This document shows positions 8,558 through 16,038 of a stretch of 32,776 nucleotides of DNA, one piece after another. The notes below the pieces were generated by a model. The model was not told the DNA's origin. It made no database searches and was given only the letters and a program-made list of their open reading frames with translations. Source of the DNA: Candidatus Nanoarchaeia archaeon. Lineage in GTDB: Archaea > Nanobdellota > Nanobdellia > Woesearchaeales > JACPBV01. The first letter of the stretch is position 1. Each line of letters opens with the position of its first letter. A program made the translations under genes and the position numbers. Location of the stretch: assembly GCA_028279655.1 (NCBI GenBank), contig JANQNH010000005.1:208962-241737 (forward strand), in the 5' to 3' direction.

Positions 8558-8710
8558 TTACAACAGCTTGCTGTTGCATTTCAAACAAACATGACACCTG
8601 CTTTTTTGGTTAAACCTTGTGCTAACTCCGAGGATAATCTTAGTATCACATTTAGGACATTTCGGTTCTAAAACTTCCAAATTCTCAAATACATTAATGG
8701 AATTCCCCAC
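8558..8710 (-). CDS. 50-aa zinc-ribbon protein
   Basis: A short reading frame translating as MGNSINVFENLEVLEPK followed by CPKC, a spacer of 17 residues and CHVCLKC. Four of these cysteines, CxxC-x17-CxxC, form a classic zinc ribbon; an extra Cys follows at +3. Start is GTG 8710, with AAGGA just upstream. It probably shares a transcript with the 165-aa gene that starts 22 nt later. The function is unknown; such mini zinc ribbons often bind RNA, DNA or the transcription machinery. Confidence 0.65.
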   Translation of the reverse strand: MGNSINVFENLEVLEPKCPKCDTKIILGVSTRFNQKSRCHVCLKCNSKLL

Positions 8711-8822
8711 TTTATCCTTTAATACAATAAAGCTACTTTAAATATTTTTCGTATTTTATGTAACACTCTAAAAATGATGGTTATATAAAATATATAAATT
8801 TGTCAATCAAGCTTATCATTAT

Positions 8823-11270
8823 TTAGAAGAACTTATTCAGTTTATTCTGTTGTTTACTCTCAAGAAGATCCTCCTTGCTATGTCCCAAAACCTCAAATAT
8901 CTTTTCAACTGCAGGTACCACCTGGTTGTTGATGTAATACTCAGAATCATAATCCTTTTGTTTTATCTCTGAGGGTAGTCTTGCCTTATCCCTGATCCTC
9001 TTACCTTCTTTTGTAATAATAAATTGGATTGTACTACCAGGACCGACATCAATCCCTTTTTTCTTCATCTTTTCAGCGATTGCAACATGAGGACCAACTG
9101 CATCATATGCACCTAGCTCTTTCTGTAGACGAGTGTGTATTACAACCTCCTTCAGGCCTATCTTATTCTCCCTAAGATCAGAGATAATCTTCTTTACAAA
9201 CTTGAGTGCCTTCTCAGGATTGTTCTCCTTTAGGATTATTCCAAGGACCTTTTCCTGAACATCCTTTGCTATTGAACTCCAGTTCCTCCTAACCATCTCA
9301 AAACCCCTTATCTTTAGATTCCCGTCTTCACTTAGAAGAGCATACTTCTTCTTAGCACCAAACTTACCGATCTTAGCAGACACAAAAAGTCCACTCGGAT
9401 AAAACCCTTCATACTCCAGTTCCATAAGTCCAGGGAGCTCAGAGTTGATCTTTTCCTGAAACTTAAAGACATCCTTCTTATCCTTCCCACCCAAAGTAAG
9501 GAATACGCTGTCAGTATCAGAATATACAACCTTAAATCCTTCTTTCTCTGCACCATCTATCACCTTATGTATATAAAAACGTCCATAAGCAGCTGTGCTT
9601 CTTGCACTTTCTATGCTATACCATCTGGCCATTGGAAATCCAAGATACCCATAGAATGCATTAGCCAAAAGCTTTAAGGACTGTGATCTAGCTTCCATTA
9701 ACGCAGATCCCTTCTTCTTAACTATCTCCTTTATCCTCATCCTTCTGGTTATCAGGTCCTCTATCAACGAAGGCAGGAATCCCTTTTTCTTAGTACAGAA
9801 CCAATACTTCCTTCCTTCATCAACAGGGGCTGTCTTCTTACCACGACAGCATTCACATCCAAACGTACCAGGATCTATGTTATGGGATCCGATGATTGTG
9901 GGATACAAACTCCTATAGTCAAAGACCATCACTCCTTTATAAAGCCCAGGTCTTGGTTCATAGACGAATCCCCCCTTGTAGCTATGCATCTGCCTTTTTC
10001 TTAGCTCTGAATGATGCGGAAGCTCAGGGGCTATCTCATTGAACCTCATAGCCTGCTTAAGAATATAAGATTCCACCAGCTGAGAATATCCCATCCTGGC
10101 AAGCTCTGGAATTATCATCCCAACTATCTTAACCATCTCTATTATGTTTGGCATCATCTTCTCAGCAAGCTTGTAGGTTAAAAATGAATCATGAAGGTTA
10201 TATTTACAGAACTTCTCCAGAGCCTGATGGTTTTTATCCCAAGCCTCAGACAGATCATCAAGATCAACTTCAATCTTCTTCTCACCTATTAGTTCAGCAG
10301 CTACTGAATTCAGGTTCATCTGAGAGGTATCCAAAGTAGGCCCAACTATCTTCTTTATGAACTTGAACATATCCAGATGATTTACCCCTGTTATATCACT
10401 GCTTGTTGTTCTTCCTTTCCTTACCCTCAGCTCAGAAAAATCAAGACCAACATCCATCTTTATCTTATACTTATCAGCCCTTGTTCTGATATAAGGGATA
10501 TCAAACCCGTCAGAGAAATACCCTGTAATTATATCCGGCTTATACTCGTTGATAATCTCCTTGAACCTTTCTATAAGCTCAGCCTCGCTCTTTACAAACT
10601 CCACATACTCCAATTCCGTCTTAAATCGTTTCCAGGTTACTACTTTCTTGAATCTCTCACCATAGAAAGACACCATCAATATAGGATTTTTCTCAGGCTC
10701 TATATTCTTTCCGTTAAGTGCATATGTCTCTATGTCAAAAGCCAGCACCCTGGGCTCATCTAATGATGTTTCTCCCTTCTGCTCAATCCTATCAGCCTTG
10801 AAGACAGGAACCCTAGACCTGTATTTTACAAATTCTCCAGAAGCTTCAACACCCATAAGCGGCGTTATACCTTTATCGATAAGATATCTTTTCTTATACC
10901 TTATGTCATACTCATTCACAGATTCTAGTATCTCCCAATCCTTTATTACCTCCCTGATAACAGGGACATCCCTTGGTAGCTTAACTATGACCTTAAGCGC
11001 ATCCACATCCCTTCCTAGGAATCGTTTTTGCACCTTTTCGATCCTAGCAACCTCTGCAATCTCGTTGTCCTTATCAACCTTGATCTTCTTAAGCTTCTCC
11101 TCAACACCATTACCTTTCTTGGGTATAACATAGAAATATGGCTCAAAGTTCTCATCCACGACACATATCTGCTTGTTATCTGTAGTTCTCCCAAATAGAT
11201 AGACAACTGCCTTATTCTTCTCTATCTTATACGTAACGTCTAGAGGATAAAATGTTACCTTATCTGCCAT
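8823..11270 (-). CDS. polB: DNA polymerase family B
   Basis: An 815-aa archaeal replicative or repair polymerase with 3'-5' exonuclease. Exonuclease motif I is FDIETYAL near residue 178, followed by the motif II region (GYFSDGFDIPY) and motif III (YNLHDSFLTYKL). Polymerase motif A is DYRSLYPTII near residue 450, motif B KLLANAFYGYLGF, and motif C YSDTDSVF near residue 588. The extreme C terminus, KQQNKLNKFF, is a textbook PIP box (QxxLxxFF) that would dock to PCNA. A cysteine pair (CECCRGKK) follows motif A. No intein is present at the usual A, B or C sites. A TATA box stands about 28 nt upstream of the ATG. Confidence 0.97.
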   Translation of the reverse strand: MADKVTFYPLDVTYKIEKNKAVVYLFGRTTDNKQICVVDENFEPYFYVIPKKGNGVEEKLKKIKVDKDNEIAEVARIEKVQKRFLGRDVDALKVIVKLPRDVPVIREVIKDWEILESVNEYDIRYKKRYLIDKGITPLMGVEASGEFVKYRSRVPVFKADRIEQKGETSLDEPRVLAFDIETYALNGKNIEPEKNPILMVSFYGERFKKVVTWKRFKTELEYVEFVKSEAELIERFKEIINEYKPDIITGYFSDGFDIPYIRTRADKYKIKMDVGLDFSELRVRKGRTTSSDITGVNHLDMFKFIKKIVGPTLDTSQMNLNSVAAELIGEKKIEVDLDDLSEAWDKNHQALEKFCKYNLHDSFLTYKLAEKMMPNIIEMVKIVGMIIPELARMGYSQLVESYILKQAMRFNEIAPELPHHSELRKRQMHSYKGGFVYEPRPGLYKGVMVFDYRSLYPTIIGSHNIDPGTFGCECCRGKKTAPVDEGRKYWFCTKKKGFLPSLIEDLITRRMRIKEIVKKKGSALMEARSQSLKLLANAFYGYLGFPMARWYSIESARSTAAYGRFYIHKVIDGAEKEGFKVVYSDTDSVFLTLGGKDKKDVFKFQEKINSELPGLMELEYEGFYPSGLFVSAKIGKFGAKKKYALLSEDGNLKIRGFEMVRRNWSSIAKDVQEKVLGIILKENNPEKALKFVKKIISDLRENKIGLKEVVIHTRLQKELGAYDAVGPHVAIAEKMKKKGIDVGPGSTIQFIITKEGKRIRDKARLPSEIKQKDYDSEYYINNQVVPAVEKIFEVLGHSKEDLLESKQQNKLNKFF

Positions 11271-11291
11271 AATCCAGAAGTATAGAGGAGA

Positions 11292-11305
11292 GATTTATAA
11301 ATATT
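11292..11305 (-). promoter_or_regulatory. TATA box of polB
   Basis: On the minus strand AATATTTATAAATC is centred about 28 nt before ATG 11270. Confidence 0.65.
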
Positions 11306-11324
11306 GTGATATATTATATTGAAA

Positions 11325-11867
11325 TCACTTATAGACCTTCCCAAGCAGATCAGACTTTGTTATGATACCCTTCAGCTCTCCGCCATCGCTCACAAGCACC
11401 ATAGGATAGAATCTTAGAAGATTTGAAACAGCATTAATCGTTCCTTTCTTGCTGACAACCGGAGCACTGTCACCCATAATATCCTTTACCTTATCCCCCT
11501 TCTTGTTCAGCAAAGCCTCCAGGATTATAGATTCAGAAACAATCCCTATGGACCTATGATCCTCTATCACAGGCATCTGGGATATGTTTGATTTTTTCAT
11601 CTTCTCTATAGCTGTCTTTATACCTTCTCCAGGCTTGACAGATATTATCCTCCTGCTCATTATCTCTCCTGCCTTAATCTCTTTCTTCTTTCCAAGAGAG
11701 TCTATAGCATCGAATATCTTCTGTGCCTTTGAGAAAGTAGGGTCTAGCCTGCCTGCCTCTATCTTAGCGATAAGGCTCTGAGAAACACCGGCTCTTGCAG
11801 CCAATCCCCCTTGCGTCAGTCCAAACTTCTTCCTTATCTCTTTTATCTCCTCAAGTTCGTATGCCAT
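11325..11867 (-). CDS. XRE-family HTH plus paired CBS domains, transcriptional regulator
   Basis: A 180-aa protein combining an N-terminal helix-turn-helix of the Cro/C1/XRE type (residues ~5-60: IRKKFGLTQGGLAARAGVSQ, then SLIAKIEAGRLDPTF) with two CBS repeats (residues ~67-120 and ~122-178; MSRRIISVKPG, MGDSAPVVSKK). CBS pairs usually sense adenosine compounds such as AMP, ATP or SAM. This domain pairing is common in archaea, and the protein most likely represses or activates genes in response to a nucleotide signal. Inverted repeats over its own TATA box suggest autoregulation. SAM sensing would be attractive given nearby metK, but nothing in the sequence shows the ligand. Confidence 0.88.
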   Translation of the reverse strand: MAYELEEIKEIRKKFGLTQGGLAARAGVSQSLIAKIEAGRLDPTFSKAQKIFDAIDSLGKKKEIKAGEIMSRRIISVKPGEGIKTAIEKMKKSNISQMPVIEDHRSIGIVSESIILEALLNKKGDKVKDIMGDSAPVVSKKGTINAVSNLLRFYPMVLVSDGGELKGIITKSDLLGKVYK

Positions 11868-11873
11868 AACAAA

Positions 11874-11909
11874 GGAATAATCATAAGTAGTATTTATTCC
11901 TTTCGGAAT
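11874..11909 (-). promoter_or_regulatory. Inverted repeats over the promoter of the XRE-CBS gene
   Basis: GGAATAA (11874-11880) and TTATTCC (11894-11900) form 7-bp arms 13 nt apart, and ATTCC-TTTC-GGAAT (11896-11909) shares the second arm. The TATA-like GGAATAAATA sequence is embedded, about 27 nt before ATG 11867. The layout suits binding of the HTH protein to its own promoter. Confidence 0.5.
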
Positions 11910-11952
11910 GGAGAAAACTCAAAATAAACCTTTTCACAACCTAAAACCAAAA

Positions 11953-11983
11953 GGTTTATATATTAACTATAATTATAGCTATA
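11953..11983 (+). promoter_or_regulatory. vapBC promoter with overlapping palindromes
   Basis: The TATA box GGTTTATATATTAA (11953-11966) is followed by two perfect overlapping palindromes, CTATAATTATAG (11967-11978) and TATAGCTATA (11974-11983), just before ATG 11987. Autorepression by the VapB-VapC complex is the expected use. Confidence 0.5.
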
Positions 11984-11986
11984 ACT

Positions 11987-12190
11987 ATGGCTACAACAAT
12001 TCAGGTAAGGGAATCAACAAAGCAAATGCTTGTGAGAATAAAAGAACTAGATTCTAGACCAACTTTTGATGATGTCATAACAGGATTAGTAAAGGAAAGA
12101 CTAGATATCCCAAAATCATTTTTTGGCAAGGGAAAAGGAAAGATTTCCAGATTTAAAAGGGAAGATAGGTTGAAACTGCATGAGCTTTGA
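11987..12190 (+). CDS. vapB: VapB-type antitoxin
   Basis: A 67-aa protein with an N-terminal ribbon-helix-helix-like start (MATTIQVRESTKQMLVRIKE), a helix (FDDVITGLVKERL) and a basic Lys/Arg-rich tail. Such antitoxins dimerise through the N terminus, bind operator DNA and use the C-terminal tail to block the PIN toxin. Its stop region overlaps the vapC start by 11 bp, the standard antitoxin-toxin arrangement. Palindromes between TATA box and start codon fit autoregulation. Confidence 0.8.
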   Translation: MATTIQVRESTKQMLVRIKELDSRPTFDDVITGLVKERLDIPKSFFGKGKGKISRFKREDRLKLHEL

Positions 12191-12560
12191 ATACATCATT
12201 GACAGCTATGCATGGATTGAATACTATTTGGGGGAAGATATAAGGTTAAAACTTTTAATAGAAACTAAGGAGATTGCTACTCCGACAATAGTTATAGCTG
12301 AACTATCAGACAAGTTCGCAAGGGAAAATGAGAATTTTAAAGATTTTTTTCAATTTATAAATTCTAGATCAAAAATAGTACCTTTGTCTGTCGAAATAGC
12401 ATTAGGTTCAGGTAAATTCAAGTCTCAGATGAGAAAAAAGCATAAGCAATTTGGATTAGCAGATGCTACTATTTATTTGACTGCTAAAATGAGCAATTCT
12501 AAATTATTAACAGGAGACCCCCATTTTAAGGGATTGGATAGTGTAGAGTTTATAAAATAA
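12180..12560 (+). CDS. vapC: VapC-type PIN-domain ribonuclease toxin
   Basis: A 126-aa PIN-domain protein. Acidic active-site residues appear in order: Asp8 in YIIDSYAWIEY, Glu41 in IVIAELSDKF, Asp near residue 95 in LADATIYLTA and Asp near residue 113 in LLTGDPHFKG. These would chelate Mg2+ or Mn2+ for endonucleolytic cleavage of RNA, commonly tRNA or rRNA. It overlaps the antitoxin gene by 11 bp. The length is typical of VapC. Confidence 0.88.
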   Translation: MSFEYIIDSYAWIEYYLGEDIRLKLLIETKEIATPTIVIAELSDKFARENENFKDFFQFINSRSKIVPLSVEIALGSGKFKSQMRKKHKQFGLADATIYLTAKMSNSKLLTGDPHFKGLDSVEFIK

Positions 12561-12600
12561 TTGGATTGTCTTTTTGGATATTCCAATAAGAATAATCCAA
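12561..12600. terminator. Nested inverted repeat after vapC
   Basis: Directly after the vapC stop codon, TTGGATT (12561-12567) pairs with AATCCAA (12594-12600), and inside lies the palindrome TTGGA-TAT-TCCAA (12574-12586). It could be a 3' processing or termination structure. The stems are AT-rich and the role is inferred from position only. Confidence 0.4.
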
Positions 12601-12609
12601 ACAAAAACA

Positions 12610-12736
12610 TTTTTAAACCCACTAATATTGTTTTTTATCATCGGTGATTTTTTATGATGGTGTTATTATGAAAAAAATTCTGAACATATTCCTTTTTGAG
12701 TTAAATTTTAAAACTACAAAAAAGGTTTCAGTATGA
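12610..12736 (+). promoter_or_regulatory. Promoter and leader mini-ORF before the metK-linked endonuclease gene
   Basis: A TATA-like TTTTTAAACC (12610-12619) is followed by the ribosome-site-like GGTGAT (12643-12648). ATGs at 12654/12657 open only MMVLL. An ATG at 12668 opens a 22-codon frame starting MKKILNIF whose TGA overlaps the endonuclease ATG as ATGA (12733-12736). The DNA at 12668 partly resembles the present metK start (ATG, AAAAAT, AACATAT shared in order), so it may be a relic of the original metK 5' end. Either a coupling leader or a remnant. Confidence 0.4.
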
Positions 12737-13551
12737 GTATTAAAATTTCAAAAAACAAAAAAAGAGAATACTTATCATTCATTAAATCAAATTTCAACAA
12801 ATTATCTCAAAGAGAGATAGCAAGAAGGTTAGGTATAGGAAAAACAACTGTAAACAGATGGGCAGAAGAGACAGGGTTAAAATTCAAGAAACACACTGTA
12901 AATGAAAGTTTTTTCGATGATTTTAATGAAAATTCATCTTACACCCTAGGCTTGATCTTTGCCGATGGGAATATATCCTGGAATACCAAGAAAGGGTATT
13001 ACTCATTAACAATAACTGCAGCAGAAAAAGATAAAGATCACTTGGAAAAAATCAGAAACTTAATTTCAAGCACAAGGCCCCTACTTTATTCTAGAAAAAC
13101 AAAATCCTATAGGCTTATAGTAACCAGTAAAAGACTATGCCAGAAATTGATGAAATTAGGTGTTATACCTAAGAAATCATTAACAGTTAGATTTCCAAAA
13201 GTACCTAAAGAAAAATTAAGGCACTTCATACGTGGGGTGATTGATGGAGATGGGAATGTAAGGTATGTAGAAAGAAAGAGAAGCCCTTATTTTGAGATAA
13301 CAGTAGCATCAGGCTCTAAGGGATTTTGTGATGATTTCGTTAAATCAATTAGGAAACAGATAGGTATTAACGCCAACATTAGGAATGTTAAAGGAAATAC
13401 CCATATAATTCAATATTCATGCTCAAGAGGAGAAAGATTAGCTAAATATATTTATTCTAAAGCTAATCTCTTCTTAAAGAGAAAAAAAGCAGCATATAAA
13501 AAACATTTGGAGGTATATCAAAATGGGAAAAATAACATATGTTGCGTCTGA
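12733..13551 (+). CDS. LAGLIDADG homing endonuclease overlapping the metK start
   Basis: A 272-aa protein with an N-terminal helix-turn-helix (LSQREIARRLGIGKTTVNRW, residues ~24-43) and two LAGLIDADG motifs: YTLGLIFADGNI near residue 72 and FIRGVIDGDGNV near residue 170, each with the catalytic acidic residue. This is the monomeric endonuclease design, which makes a double-strand break with 4-nt 3' overhangs at a long target. The final ~10 codons read through the first 29 bp of metK in another frame, stopping at 13549-13551. The gene is not inside the metK intron but ends 27 bp before it. It is AT- and Lys-rich compared with metK, as expected of a mobile gene. It shares domain order with the endonuclease next to lhr. 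Confidence 0.88.
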   Translation: MSIKISKNKKREYLSFIKSNFNKLSQREIARRLGIGKTTVNRWAEETGLKFKKHTVNESFFDDFNENSSYTLGLIFADGNISWNTKKGYYSLTITAAEKDKDHLEKIRNLISSTRPLLYSRKTKSYRLIVTSKRLCQKLMKLGVIPKKSLTVRFPKVPKEKLRHFIRGVIDGDGNVRYVERKRSPYFEITVASGSKGFCDDFVKSIRKQIGINANIRNVKGNTHIIQYSCSRGERLAKYIYSKANLFLKRKKAAYKKHLEVYQNGKNNICCV

Positions 13552-14754
13552 AAGCGTTACAGAAGGTCACCCAGATAAAACTCAATAAGTATTTATTGGG
13601 TGTCTTGAGTGTGTGACCAGATCTCAGACGCAGTACTGGACGAACTGTATAAGCAGGACCCTAACTCAAGGGTGGCAGTAGAATGTCTGACAACCACAGG
13701 CACGGTTCATGTTGCAGGTGAAGTTACTACAAGCGGGTTCGTTGATGTTCAGAAAATTGTAAGATCAACCCTTAAGGACATTGGATACACAGATCCAAGA
13801 TACGGCATAGACTGTGATGATGCTGGGGTGTGGGTTGCTCTTCACGAACAGAGTCCGGACATATCTCAGGGTGTCACTGAAGGTTCAGGAGAGGACAAGG
13901 AGCAGGGAGCAGGTGATCAAGGTATGATGTACGGCTATGCCTGTAACGAAACACAGGAACTGATGCCTCTGCCCATCATCTTAGCCCATAAGCTGACACG
14001 AAGACTAGCCTATGTTAGGAAAGAAGGCATAATCCCTCATCTAGGTCCAGATGGCAAATCTCAGGTCTCTGTACAATATGAAGATGGACAGCCTAAGAAA
14101 GCCACATCAATAGTGATTGCACAGCAGCACACAACAGATATAGGTGAACAAGAGCTAAGAGAAAAGATAAAGACAGATGTGATAGATCCAATCTGTAAGG
14201 ATTATATGGATGAGAATACAAAGATCCATATCAACGGTACAGGCGCATTTGTAGTTGGCGGTCCTGAAGGAGATACTGGCGTGACAGGAAGGAAGATTAT
14301 CGTAGACACCTATGGTGGTGTTGGAAGGCATGGAGGAGGAGCATTCTCTGGAAAAGATCCTTCAAAAGTAGACAGGTCTGGAGCCTATGCAGCCAGATAC
14401 GTAGCAAAGAACATAGTTGCTGCAGGGATTGCAGAAAGATGTGAAGTTCAGCTTAGCTATTGCATCGGTGTTTCACAGCCAACCTCTGTTAATGTTGACT
14501 GCTTCGGAACCAACAAGATTGACGAGGAGAAGATCTCTGAGTTAGTAACAAAGAATTTCGACCTTAGTCCCAAAGGGATAATAGATGGATTACAGCTGAG
14601 AAGACCTATATACAGAAAGACAGCTGCTTACGGCCACTTCGGAAGGGAAGACCCAGACTTCACCTGGGAAAAGACGGACAAGGCAGAAATACTCGCCAAA
14701 GAAGCAGGATGCACTCCAGAGACCTGTAAGACAGAGATAAAAACAGAGGAATAA
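13523..14754 (+). CDS. metK: S-adenosylmethionine synthetase, bacterial type, interrupted by a 29-nt intron
   Basis: MetK makes S-adenosylmethionine from ATP and methionine. Exon 1 (13523-13578) starts at ATG with GGAGGT 8 nt upstream and reads to [11 protein letters not shown]. Unspliced, it hits TAA at 13586. Exon 2 (13608-14754) continues [13 protein letters not shown] and shows the family motifs [44 protein letters not shown] and [15 protein letters not shown]. Joining 13578 to 13608 gives 1203 nt, a 400-aa protein of normal family length. Initiation at GTG 13609 alone would lose the His, Asp and Lys of GHPDK that form the active site. This is the bacterial-type enzyme, not the divergent archaeal MAT. 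The gene start overlaps the endonuclease gene by 29 bp. Confidence 0.9.
13579..13607 (+). other. Predicted bulge-helix-bulge mini-intron in metK
   Basis: The RNA forms a canonical BHB. Central 4-bp helix: A13573-U13605, G13574-C13604, A13575-U13603, U13576-G13602. Three-nt bulges: AAA (13577-13579) and UGA (13606-13608). Intron stem of 9 bp: 13580-13588 with 13593-13601 (one G-U), loop GUAU. The exon-side helix is weaker: C13572-G13609, a C-U mismatch, then 13568-13570 with 13611-13613. Cleavage after the second bulge nucleotide on each strand removes 13579-13607 (29 nt, not a multiple of 3) and yields GAT-AAA-GTG-TGT-GAC, restoring the conserved DKVCD. This is the substrate geometry of archaeal tRNA-splicing endonuclease. 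A competing longer pairing is GGUCAC (13565-13570) with GUGACC (13613-13618). Confidence 0.8.
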
Positions 14755-14790
14755 ATTTTATTTATTCTTTTCTTTAATTCTTTTTTTCTA
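14755..14790 (+). terminator. T-rich terminator after metK
   Basis: The metK stop is followed by several T runs (TTTTATTTATTCTTTTC, then TTCTTTTTTTC). Runs of T are enough for archaeal termination. The convergent ABC permease gene ends immediately after. Confidence 0.6.
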
Positions 14791-16038
14791 TTACTCATAG
14801 CGTAATGCATCTACTGGTTTTAATCTTGAAGCTTGATATGCAGGGACTACTCCTGAGATAATCCCAATAAATACAGACATACCTAGAGCTAGAAATACGC
14901 TACTTAAACTGATTACTGATCCAGCAGATGTCATTCTACCCATTATTCCTCCTGAATCACCCATTAATGCAGGAAGGACTCCTGAAAGCATAAATCCGAA
15001 TACAACACCTAGTAAACCACCAATCAACCCAATTAAGGCAGCATTGAGAAGAAAAATAGTCATGATGTCATTGTTTCTTGCACCAATAGCTTTCATAATG
15101 CCTATCTCTTTAGTCTTTTCCAATACAGAAGTAAACATTGTATTTGCTATACCTACAGCTCCAACAAGCAGGGCAACAGCAGCAATCGCAGTCAAGAAAG
15201 TGGTCATCGAACCCATCATCTCTGCTCTTGCCTCATTAGACTGAGCATTTGAATTAATTGTAAAGTCTTTTTTGTCTGATGTCACGTGTCTGCTTATTAA
15301 TAATTTACTTTCAATATTATCTATTGCTTGCTCTAGTTGATCTTCATCTTTTATTTGAATTACAATAGAATCATATACTCCTTTTTCTTTATCTTCAAGG
15401 ATTTCATAAGCTGCATTAATTGGCATATAGATTGAAGTGCTTGTATCATCGAGTACTCCAATTATTCGAAATAGTTTATCTTCAATAGTGATTAACTGAT
15501 TAACTCCAAGATTTTTATCAAAGAATCCATTGGCAATTTTTCCACCGACTACAACTACGTTAGAATCGGAAGGACCTAACATTCTTCCTTCTGCAATTTC
15601 TGATGTTGTTATTTGCGACCAAGTTGCAGGATCAACACCATTTACATTAACAGATCCCTTTTCAGCGACATAGTAAACATCAGCACTCCCTTTTATTTGT
15701 GTATCTAATAATTTTATATCACTTATTCCTTTCAAGACTTGAAGATCTGTTTTATCTACTACAACTTCTTCTTCGCTAGCAGTTGCACTGCCTCCGCCAG
15801 ACTTGTCTCTTCCAGGACCGAATCCTTGAGCTTTTGATGCTCCTGCAGTTAAAGTTAGAATATCCCCACCTAGGTCTCCTAACTGGGATGTCATATCCTG
15901 CTGCAAAGCTTCCCCCATAGAAACTATGGAGATAACTGCTGCTACACCTATAACAATCCCAAGTATAGTAAGCCAGCTTCTGATTTTAGCATGCAAAACC
16001 ATATTCAAGGCGTGCCTTAATGATTTTTGCAGCTTCAT
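14791..16038 (-). CDS. MacB/FtsX-type ABC transporter permease
   Basis: A 415-aa membrane protein of the MacB architecture: an N-terminal membrane segment (IRSWLTILGIVIGVAAVISIVSMG), a large external domain of ~230 residues, then three C-terminal membrane segments (near residues 282-305, 330-357 and 377-402). The FtsX-like conserved run EKTKEIGIMKAIGARN precedes the middle pair. Unlike carrier permeases, these use ATP hydrolysis for mechanotransmission, driving efflux or lipoprotein and peptide handling. It overlaps the S-layer-like gene by 4 bp (ATGA) and, with the ATPase at 17468-18166, forms one transporter. The substrate is unknown. Confidence 0.92.
   Translation of the reverse strand: MKLQKSLRHALNMVLHAKIRSWLTILGIVIGVAAVISIVSMGEALQQDMTSQLGDLGGDILTLTAGASKAQGFGPGRDKSGGGSATASEEEVVVDKTDLQVLKGISDIKLLDTQIKGSADVYYVAEKGSVNVNGVDPATWSQITTSEIAEGRMLGPSDSNVVVVGGKIANGFFDKNLGVNQLITIEDKLFRIIGVLDDTSTSIYMPINAAYEILEDKEKGVYDSIVIQIKDEDQLEQAIDNIESKLLISRHVTSDKKDFTINSNAQSNEARAEMMGSMTTFLTAIAAVALLVGAVGIANTMFTSVLEKTKEIGIMKAIGARNNDIMTIFLLNAALIGLIGGLLGVVFGFMLSGVLPALMGDSGGIMGRMTSAGSVISLSSVFLALGMSVFIGIISGVVPAYQASRLKPVDALRYE

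Noticed and set aside
12733-13551. Intein inside MetK
   Set aside because: The endonuclease is in a different frame, has its own start and stop, and lacks intein splicing blocks such as an N-terminal Cys/Ser block and C-terminal HN.
13579-13607. metK break as a pseudogene or base-calling error
   Set aside because: A 29-nt insertion is not a typical sequencing error. Both flanking coding parts are fully intact with all family motifs, and the insertion is self-structured. A real loss of function cannot be excluded without transcripts.
13580-13608. Programmed translational bypassing (hop) instead of splicing in metK
   Set aside because: Known hops need matching take-off and landing codons. The take-off codon here would be AAA (13577-13579) and the landing triplet TGA, which do not match, whereas the BHB fold and frame fit splicing exactly.
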